Of a stretch of DNA of 33,576 bases, positions 8,128 through 14,378 are shown piece after piece. The position numbers and the translations under genes are program-made. Numbering within the stretch: position 1 is the stretch's first letter; every line of letters starts with the position of its first letter. Origin of the DNA: Pseudomonadota bacterium (GTDB lineage Bacteria > Pseudomonadota > Gammaproteobacteria > Burkholderiales > Burkholderiaceae_C); the NCBI GenBank assembly GCA_030535425.1, contig JAUNHQ010000034.1:1-33576 (forward strand), read 5' to 3'. Below the pieces are notes generated by a model that saw nothing but the letters and a program-made list of their open reading frames with translations, searched no databases and had not been told where the DNA came from.

Positions 8128-9195
8128 ATGCTGAGCCGCCTGCTTTCGCACGATTTGCCCCGCAACAGGCTGCTCAGCCTGATGCTGCTGGCCATTTTGC
8201 TGGGCCTGGCGTTCGCGCCCTTCATCTTTCCCGGTGTGAAGGCGCTGAATGTGGCAGCCAAGATTTTGGTGTTCATCGTGCTGGTGGCGGGGTTTGACCT
8301 GCTGCTGGGCTACACGGGCATCGTCAGTTTTGCGCACACCATGTTTTTTGGCATCGGCGCCTATGGGGTGGCCATTGCTTCCAGCCGGCTGGGCGCGAGC
8401 TGGCAGGCGCTGGGCCTGGGGGTGGGCGCGGCACTGCTGGTGTCGCTGGCGCTGTCGGTGCTGATCGGGCTGTTTTCTCTGCGCGTGCGGGCCATCTTCT
8501 TTGCCATGATTACCCTGGCCGTGGCCGCCGCATTTCAGACCCTGGCTTCGCAGCTGTCAGACCTGACCGGCGGCGAAGACGGCCTGACCTTCCGCCTGCC
8601 GGAGTGGCTCTCGCCCAGCTTCGAGCCGTTTGAAAGCGAGTTTCTGGGGGTGCTGATCGACGGGCGCATCATCAGCTATTACCTGCTGTTCGTTTGCGCC
8701 GTGCTGCTGGTGCTGCTGTTGCTGCGCATTGTCAACTCGCCCTTCGGGCGCGTGTTGCAAGCCATTCGCGAAAACGAATTCCGTGCCGAGGCCATTGGCT
8801 ACCGCGTGGTGGTGTATCGCACGCTGGCCAGCGTGCTGTCGGCGCTGGTGGCCTGCCTGGCCGGCTGCATGCTGGCCATCTGGCTGCGCTACAACGGGCC
8901 GGATACGTCGCTGTCCTTTGAAATCATGATGGACGTGCTGCTCATCGTCGTCATTGGCGGCATGGGCACTGTCTATGGCGCCGTGATCGGCTCGGTGCTG
9001 TTCGTGGTGGCGCAAAGCTACCTGCAGGATTTGCTGCGGCTGGGGCACGAGGCCACGGCGGCCTGGCCGCTGCTGCCCGCGCTGTTTTCGCCCGACCGCT
9101 GGCTGCTGTGGCTGGGCCTGCTGTTTGTGTTGTCGGTGTATTACTTCCCCACTGGTGTGGTGGGGCGGCTGCGCGCGCGCGGCGCGCACCACTGA
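8128..9195 (+). CDS. livM: Branched-chain-type ABC transporter permease, LivM family
   Basis: Second inner-membrane channel subunit. From the ATG at 8128 (355 residues), preceded by AAAGGGG, rather than an in-frame TTG at 8101 that lies in the repeat. About nine to ten membrane segments. Family hallmarks: VLVAGFDLLLGYTGIVSFAH with FFGIGAYG following, and the cytoplasmic loop VLQAIRENEFRAEAIGYRV that contacts the ATPases, then VVIGGMGTVYGAVIG. A stretch of acidic, polar residues (TGGEDGLTFRLPEWLS) forms the expected periplasmic loop. The hydrolase gene follows 53 nt downstream and probably belongs to the same transcript. Confidence 0.93.
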   Translation: MLSRLLSHDLPRNRLLSLMLLAILLGLAFAPFIFPGVKALNVAAKILVFIVLVAGFDLLLGYTGIVSFAHTMFFGIGAYGVAIASSRLGASWQALGLGVGAALLVSLALSVLIGLFSLRVRAIFFAMITLAVAAAFQTLASQLSDLTGGEDGLTFRLPEWLSPSFEPFESEFLGVLIDGRIISYYLLFVCAVLLVLLLLRIVNSPFGRVLQAIRENEFRAEAIGYRVVVYRTLASVLSALVACLAGCMLAIWLRYNGPDTSLSFEIMMDVLLIVVIGGMGTVYGAVIGSVLFVVAQSYLQDLLRLGHEATAAWPLLPALFSPDRWLLWLGLLFVLSVYYFPTGVVGRLRARGAHH

Positions 9196-9248
9196 GGCGG
9201 CGGCCGCAGACCGCTGGTTTTGACCCCACGTTTTTTCCCGCACCGCTC

Positions 9249-10145
9249 ATGAGCATGCCGTTTTCATCGCACTACGTTCGCTGCGCTGGCCGCGAGCTTC
9301 ACTACACCGACTGGCATCCCGCTGGCAATGCGCCCGTGCGCGGCACTGTCGTGGCCTGGCATGGCCTGGCGCGCACCGGGCGCGACATGGACGAGCTGGC
9401 CGCACACCTGTCGGCACGGGGCTGGCGCGTGGTCTGCCCCGACATGCTGGGCCGCGGGCTGAGCCAGTGGGCAGCCGATCCGCCCAAGGAATACTGCCTG
9501 GCCTTTTATGCACAGCTGGCTGAAGAGCTGCTGGCACAACTGGGCATTGCGCAATGCCACTGGGTCGGCACCTCCATGGGCGGGGCTATGGGCACTGTGG
9601 CGGCATCGGGCCTGGTGCAGCCGGCGCTGGCGCGGCGCATTTGCAGCCTGGTGCTCAACGACAACGCGCCCGAGCTGGCCGCGCCCGCGCTGGAGCGTAT
9701 CAAGGCCTATGCGGGCCAGCCGCCCGCCTTTGATACGGTGACGGCGCTGGAGAGCTTTTTCCGCACGGCTTACCAGCCCTACGGCTTTCTGACCGACGCA
9801 CAGTGGCGCCGCCTGACCGAAACCAGCACCCGGCGCCTGCCCGATGGCCGCGTGACCCCACATTACGATCCGGCCATCGTGGGCCAGTTCATCCATCACC
9901 CGCAGGACTACAGCATCTGGCCGCATTACGACGCGCTGCGCATTCCCGTGCTGTTGCTGCGCGGGCAGGCTTCAGACCTGGTGCGGCGCGAAACCGCCGA
10001 GGCCATGTGCCAGCGCGGCCCGGGCGCGCACGGCCTGCTGCAATGGATCGAGGTGCCTGACTGCGGGCACGCCCCGGCGCTGAATGTGCCGCAGCAACTG
10101 GCCTGGGTAACGGATTTTCTGGAGCGCGCCAGCCCGGTGCGCTGA
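9249..10145 (+). CDS. Alpha/beta hydrolase, last gene of the sigma-54 operon
   Basis: Predicted cytoplasmic serine hydrolase of 298 residues from the ATG at 9249 (an in-frame ATG at 9255 is an alternative). Seen: the oxyanion segment VVAWHGLARTG, PDMLGRGLS, the nucleophile elbow GTSMGG with Ser109, a likely acid at Asp243 (RGQASD) and the catalytic His274 (CGHAPAL). There is no signal peptide. The fold covers esterases, C-C hydrolases, amidases and lactonases, and the reaction cannot be assigned from sequence. Its position after the transporter, with no terminator between, suggests it hydrolyses the imported compound. Its end converges on the minus-strand DUF2145 gene 85 bp away. Confidence 0.85.
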   Translation: MSMPFSSHYVRCAGRELHYTDWHPAGNAPVRGTVVAWHGLARTGRDMDELAAHLSARGWRVVCPDMLGRGLSQWAADPPKEYCLAFYAQLAEELLAQLGIAQCHWVGTSMGGAMGTVAASGLVQPALARRICSLVLNDNAPELAAPALERIKAYAGQPPAFDTVTALESFFRTAYQPYGFLTDAQWRRLTETSTRRLPDGRVTPHYDPAIVGQFIHHPQDYSIWPHYDALRIPVLLLRGQASDLVRRETAEAMCQRGPGAHGLLQWIEVPDCGHAPALNVPQQLAWVTDFLERASPVR

Positions 10146-10187
10146 CACGGCCAGGCTTTTTCAAGCAGCGCGGCCACCGTGGCCGTG
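10146..10187. other. Inverted repeats between convergent genes
   Basis: CGGCCAC (10171-10177) is followed after one base by GTGGCCG (10179-10185), and CACGGCC (10146-10152) can also pair with GGCCGTG (10181-10187). This could act as a transcription barrier between the hydrolase and DUF2145 genes; no T-run is present, so it is a weak call. Confidence 0.3.
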
Positions 10188-10230
10188 CCGGTACGTGTGG
10201 CACAAGCAGTGGTGCGGCGGCGCTGGCGCT

Positions 10231-11193
10231 TCAGGGCCGCAGGGGTTGCACCGTATCGCCCGCCTCGGCCACGCACAGGCCCTCGGGGGTATCGGGCGGC
10301 AGGGGCTGCCAGCCGTGGCGGGTGACGATTTTTTCGCCGTCCAGGCAAAACGCCAGCCGCTGCGCGCCAGGGGCTTGCTGGCGGGCAAAGGCTTCCAGCG
10401 CATCGGGCAGGCTGATGTCTTGCATCAGGCCCAGCTGGTCGTCCTCGGGGTGGTCGTTCAGGTGGATCAGGGGCATCAGGCTGGCGGCCAGCTTGGTCAG
10501 GTGCGAGCCGATGTTGACCCGCGTGGGCGTGTAGCCCGCCGCGCGCAGCCAGTGCTGCGCCTGCTGGCGCAGATCGGGCGCATCCGGCAGCTGGCCCCAG
10601 GCGGCGGCCATCAGCTCGGCCACCCACTGGTTGCAGTTTTGGTAGAGCGTGCTGAAAGGGTAGGCGTTGGCGCTGTAGGTGGCGGCCAGCAGGCGCTGCG
10701 CCAGCGGTTTGTGCAGCGCCGTGGTGCGCAGCGCGTCAGCCTGCCCGGCAGGCAGCAGCACCAGCGACACATGGGCCGCGCCGGGTGCGTCGGCACTCAG
10801 CAGAAAACCGGCCAGCCCCTGGTCAAACAGGCGCGGGCGGCCTTCGTCGCAGTCGTAATACAGCTGGCGCACCGACCAGGGCACGTCTGTCCCATCGGCC
10901 AGCAGCACGCCGGCGTGCGAATAGCGCAGCCCAAAGCGCTCCAGGCTCAGCCCGCTGCGGCCAATCAGGGCAATGCGCGCACCGCTGGCGCTGACGGCCG
11001 CGCGCACGGCGCTGGCCAGTTGCAGGATGCGGTCTTGCGTGGCGGCCGACTGTGTTGGCCCCGGCTGGCAAAACGCCATGGAACTGCCCGCCGATGGGCT
11101 GGCGGCGGCGGGCAGACAGGCCATGCCAGCTGCCGCCATCAGGGCGGTGGCCAGATAAGCGGCCAAGCGGCGGCGCAGGGCAGGGTGTGGCAA
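10231..11193 (-). CDS. DUF2145-family exported protein, possible papain-like fold
   Basis: A 320-residue protein of a family without an assigned function. A signal peptide is likely (three Arg at 7-9, hydrophobic LAAYLATALMAAAGMACLPA, cleavage near AAA-SPS at about residue 31). Conserved-looking blocks are RYSHAGVLL (His93) and TLYQNCNQWVAELM (Cys187). A His before a Cys in such contexts is the order in circularly permuted NlpC/P60-like proteins such as YiiX; catalysis is therefore my inference. The start is a TTG at 11193, chosen because no in-frame ATG precedes the signal peptide; a later ATG would lose its charged end. It lies 22 nt behind the next small exported gene, so they are probably co-transcribed. 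Confidence 0.75.
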   Translation of the reverse strand: MPHPALRRRLAAYLATALMAAAGMACLPAAASPSAGSSMAFCQPGPTQSAATQDRILQLASAVRAAVSASGARIALIGRSGLSLERFGLRYSHAGVLLADGTDVPWSVRQLYYDCDEGRPRLFDQGLAGFLLSADAPGAAHVSLVLLPAGQADALRTTALHKPLAQRLLAATYSANAYPFSTLYQNCNQWVAELMAAAWGQLPDAPDLRQQAQHWLRAAGYTPTRVNIGSHLTKLAASLMPLIHLNDHPEDDQLGLMQDISLPDALEAFARQQAPGAQRLAFCLDGEKIVTRHGWQPLPPDTPEGLCVAEAGDTVQPLRP

Positions 11194-11215
11194 GAGGGGT
11201 TTCAGCGCCAGTGGC

Positions 11216-11689
11216 TTACAGCGGGCGCGTGTTCAGCTCGCGCTGGGTGGCATCGGCCAGCACCAGAAAGAAAGGCTCGTTTTGCGCGCCGCGCGCAAAT
11301 TGCAGGCCATAGTCGCGCCGCTGCACCTGAATCACCTCGCCTGCGGCGGGCCGTTGCGCCCCAAAGGCTTGAGCGGGCACGTCCAGCTCAAAGGCCGGGG
11401 CGGCATCGTCTTGCGGCACCAGCGCCAGACGCAGCGTGCGGCCCTGCGCATCCACGGCGGCCACCCCGTCCACCCGGTAGCCGCCCGCGGGGATCAGGGC
11501 AGTCTTGTCCCCATCGCCGCCCCCAGCCAGGCCCGAAATGGAATCTGACGAACCGCGCAGCGAAGCCGAACCGGCGCTGCTGGCCGACGAACCCGCGCTG
11601 GACGTGGCGGTGACCAGGCTGTCGGCCTGGGCGGGCAAGCTCAGGGTCAAGGCGGCAAAGGCCAGAGCGGCCAAGGGAAGGTGTGTCAT
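11216..11689 (-). CDS. Small exported protein of unknown function, partner of DUF2145
   Basis: 157 residues. Residues 1-22 (MTHLPLAALAFAALTLSLPAQA) form a clear signal peptide with AQA cleavage, followed by a Ser/Gly/Ala-rich low-complexity stretch (about 24-60). A compact domain (about 65-157) comes next, with predicted beta-strands such as RTLRLALVPQDD and EVIQVQRRDYGLQFARG. I do not recognise the family. It is the first gene of a two-gene minus-strand unit with the DUF2145 protein, so the two may work in the same periplasmic process. Divergent from the thioesterase/GNAT gene across about 160 bp. Confidence 0.7.
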   Translation of the reverse strand: MTHLPLAALAFAALTLSLPAQADSLVTATSSAGSSASSAGSASLRGSSDSISGLAGGGDGDKTALIPAGGYRVDGVAAVDAQGRTLRLALVPQDDAAPAFELDVPAQAFGAQRPAAGEVIQVQRRDYGLQFARGAQNEPFFLVLADATQRELNTRPL

Positions 11690-11850
11690 GGTGTGGCCTT
11701 GTCAGGCAGTCAAAAGGCGCCAAGGGTAAGGCAAAGGGCCAGCCCGATGCGCCGCTTGGGCGAGTCTGGGCAGGACAAAAACAGGTGATCATGAAGGTCT
11801 CGGTCATTTGCCCCTGATGCATTCGTACCTCATTGCTTACCCGCTTCATC

Positions 11851-12735
11851 ATGATGCAGCCTTCGGACTTTCGTTTTCACCACCCTTTGCACGCGCGCGC
11901 AGCCGGGGTGGACAGGCCAGGCACGGCCCTTTTTTCGCATGAGCTGATGGACTTTGACAGCGCCTTTGCCCACTACTGGCGGGCGCTGGCCGTGCCCTAC
12001 GCTGCGGCGATGCAGCGGCTTGGGGGGCACATCGTGCTGCGCAAGGCCACGGTGGAATGCCGCACGGCCCCCCGCGTGGGCGAGCCGCTGGATGTGGCCC
12101 TGCGCTGCGAGCGCATCGACCACGCCGGCATGCGCTTTGTTGGCGCCATCTTTCATGACGGGCAATGGCTCAGCGCGGGCGAATGGGTCTGCGACTTTGC
12201 CGATGCGGTGACGCACGCCAGCCGCCCGGTGCCCGCGCCGCTGCGCCAGCTGCTGCAAGCCTACGAAGCCGGTCAGCCCATCACCCGCGTGCAGACCGGT
12301 GACTGGGCCACCCTGGCCGACGCGGCCTCGGCCGTGCGCACGGCGGTTTTCGTTGAAGAGCAGGGCATTTCCCGCGATGACGAATGGGACGCCGCCGACC
12401 CCACGGCCGTGCACGTGGTGGTGCACAACCTGCTGGACATGCCCGTGGCCACTGGCCGCCTGCTGCACGAAGGCCGCCCAGGCAGCGGCACCGCCCGCAT
12501 TGGCCGCGTGGCGGTGGACAAAAGCTTGCGCGGCACGCACCTTGGGCAGCAGGTGATGCAGGCGCTGCAACAGGCCGCCTTGGAACGGGGCGACCGCCAC
12601 GTCGTGCTGAGCGCCCAGCGCAGCGCCGAAGGGTTTTATGCACGCCTGGGTTACGTGGCGCAGGGCGAGCCTTACGAAGAGGTGGGCATTGCGCACATCG
12701 ACATGCGGCGGGCTTGGGGCGTTGTGGGGGGCTGA
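11851..12735 (+). CDS. Hot-dog thioesterase-like / GNAT acetyltransferase fusion
   Basis: 294 residues with two domains. Residues 1 to about 135 resemble the YbgC/4-hydroxybenzoyl-CoA thioesterase hot-dog fold (FRFHHPLHARAAGVDRPGTA, then MDFDSAFAHYWRALAVPY, then TVECRTAPRVGEPLDVALRC). Residues of about 150-290 form an ElaA-like GNAT domain: RTAVFVEEQGISRDDEWD, the acetyl-CoA loop RVAVDKSLRGTHLGQQVM, and SAQRSAEGFYARLGYVA. The usual thioesterase acid is not clearly placed, so thioesterase activity is doubtful. The ATG at 11851 was chosen over an upstream TTG (11833); a second ATG follows directly. Both halves handle acyl-CoA, but the substrate is unknown. Confidence 0.8.
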   Translation: MMQPSDFRFHHPLHARAAGVDRPGTALFSHELMDFDSAFAHYWRALAVPYAAAMQRLGGHIVLRKATVECRTAPRVGEPLDVALRCERIDHAGMRFVGAIFHDGQWLSAGEWVCDFADAVTHASRPVPAPLRQLLQAYEAGQPITRVQTGDWATLADAASAVRTAVFVEEQGISRDDEWDAADPTAVHVVVHNLLDMPVATGRLLHEGRPGSGTARIGRVAVDKSLRGTHLGQQVMQALQQAALERGDRHVVLSAQRSAEGFYARLGYVAQGEPYEEVGIAHIDMRRAWGVVGG

Positions 12736-12754
12736 CGAAAATAGTGATCTGACC

Positions 12755-13195
12755 CCGATTTTCTTGGATCTGTGAGTGGCTCACCAGCACGCGGTTTTGC
12801 TCCGCCTGCACAGGCTGCCGCAACAGAGCCAGCGAATGCGCAATGCGCGCTTGTCTACCGTCGTGTTGCGACAGCAGGTCCAGTAGCATGCGGCCAAAGG
12901 CGATGTGGGCAAAGTCGTGGCAGCGCGCGTAGGGGCTGGACAGCAGCAACCTGGCCCAGGCCGTGTGGCGCTGAAGTTGGCGGGGCTGCTCAATGCTGTC
13001 TACCCCGTCCCGGTCGGTGGCGCCGTGGCGAAAGGAAAGTAAACCACCAGCTGGCCTTATTCAAGGCACGCAGCAGCGCGGCTCGATCGTTTGCTGGCCC
13101 TGCCGCTGGCTGGGCGTGTGCAGGCCCACTGAGCAGTGGTGCGGCCAGGCTGGCGGCGATAAAGAAGGTGCGGCGGGAACGAAGCGAGGGGCCTC
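12755..13195 (-). pseudogene. Decayed exported histidine phosphatase
   Basis: The 530-bp gap after the GNAT gene has no intact gene, but the minus strand carries fragments in order in two frames. First comes a Tat/Sec-like signal RSRRTFFIAASLAAPLLSG ending HAQ (near 13190-13100). After a frame change comes FRHGATDRDGVDSIEQPRQL (around 13025), then LLLSSPYARCHDFAHIAFGR (around 12950-12890) and finally NRVLVSHS (around 12780). RHG, SPYxRxxDFA and VSHS are the ordered signature blocks of the histidine phosphatase superfamily; the middle is shortened and no start codon survives. The family assignment is from motif order only. Confidence 0.6.
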
Positions 13196-13265
13196 TATAG
13201 GAACGGCTGAATAGGTGGCGGTGCTGAAATTTTAAATTGACTCCAGTTTTTAGGGTTTAATTTTC

Positions 13266-14087
13266 TCACGATTGTTGGTTTGGTGTTTTTTCTTGATTGA
13301 CTGATGCTGGGTTATCGCTTTCGATGTAGAGGTCCGCATTGTTATGAATAATCGTCAGTTTTTTTCCTGCTTCTTGTTCTGTGATGATATAAAAATGTCT
13401 GGTTGTTCTGAGTAGAAGTTTGCCTTTGATGATTGATTCTTTATTTGCCTTGTTGATTATATTGACGGGTATTTCGCCGCCAACCCGAAATTGCTGTAGT
13501 GAAATTTCAATCAAATCCGCTGTCACATTGCGAAAAACAAAAGGAAGAAAAGCTGTGACGCCAATGAATGCGGCTGTGGGAATCCAATTGCTAAGTTTCT
13601 TCTTTATGTCTTCACCAATGAATGACGACAAGTAGATGCACACAAAAAGAGAAAAAAATGATATCCCGAGATATATATTTGGTTTTTCGGCTTGCAGCAA
13701 GCTATAGAAAAGCTGGTAGTGCATGATTGATGCCGTGAAGAAAAGCGCCCATGTCAACCAGCGATAATCTCCATATTTTCCAGTTCTTTTTTCTTCTATG
13801 ATGGCCGCTTTAAATAATATAATAAATCCGAATAAAAATAATGAAACGAAAAACAAGAATATGAATTCGGCTACAATTAGCGTCCTCATTCCGAAGGCGT
13901 CCTCGGAAATGAATTCATAAGAGAAAAACCTCTTTTCTGCCATGTAGATCATGGTGAAATACATTGGCAGGAATCCAAACCAAGATGCTGATATGAAAGC
14001 AATCAGTGCTCTGTATAGGAATGGCTTTATTTCGATGGGACGTTCTGCTTTGTTTGATCTGAAAATTGGTTTTGTTAGGTTTTTCAT
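13266..14087 (-). CDS. AT-rich multi-pass membrane protein of unknown function
   Basis: 273 residues. About five membrane segments can be seen: roughly 24-48, 70-97 (VAEFIFLFFVSLFLFGFIIL), 110-132, 138-158 and 168-187. A soluble C-terminal part of about 80 residues follows (SIIKGKLLLRTTRHFYIITE, then KKLTIIHNNADLYIESD), predicted to be beta-rich and cytoplasmic or periplasmic. Start: ATG at 14087 with AAAGGA about 8 nt upstream. Base composition and codon use (many AAA, ATT, TTT) differ sharply from every neighbour, and the gene sits beside a decayed gene, which argues for acquisition by transfer. I do not recognise the family. Confidence 0.8.
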   Translation of the reverse strand: MKNLTKPIFRSNKAERPIEIKPFLYRALIAFISASWFGFLPMYFTMIYMAEKRFFSYEFISEDAFGMRTLIVAEFIFLFFVSLFLFGFIILFKAAIIEEKRTGKYGDYRWLTWALFFTASIMHYQLFYSLLQAEKPNIYLGISFFSLFVCIYLSSFIGEDIKKKLSNWIPTAAFIGVTAFLPFVFRNVTADLIEISLQQFRVGGEIPVNIINKANKESIIKGKLLLRTTRHFYIITEQEAGKKLTIIHNNADLYIESDNPASVNQEKTPNQQS

Positions 14088-14378
14088 TGATGCATCCTTT
14101 CGAAATGAGTAAGGATTTGAAAAAAATAGAATTAGATTAAATTTTGGAATGCCTCAAAATTCCTCAAAGCCAGATGTGGCTAAAACCACTTTTGCGTAAA
14201 CCTCAGCGCATGCCTGCTTGACCGTATGCCTGGCGTGCGCAGTCCGCTGCCGCACAGCTTGCCGCTTGGTTCAGAAACCGTGCAGCGCATGGCACCACCT
14301 AAAATCCTAGTCCCGGCCCACGCCCCAGTTAGCGGCGTGCATTTCTGATCCCTCTTACCTTTACTTCAAGCCCTCGCC
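14088..14378. other. Divergent intergenic region upstream of purL
   Basis: The left half (to about 14170) is AT-rich and belongs with the foreign membrane gene; it includes GGAAT/ATTCC and GTGG/CCAC small dyads. The right half returns to the host's GC content and must carry the purL promoter. A TAAAAT near 14298 is a possible -10 but lacks a convincing -35. No RNA gene was seen. Confidence 0.4.

Noticed and set aside
12772-13200. A 142-codon plus-strand frame between the GNAT fusion and the membrane gene
   Set aside because: No motif or ribosome site; the minus strand of the same interval shows ordered histidine phosphatase blocks.
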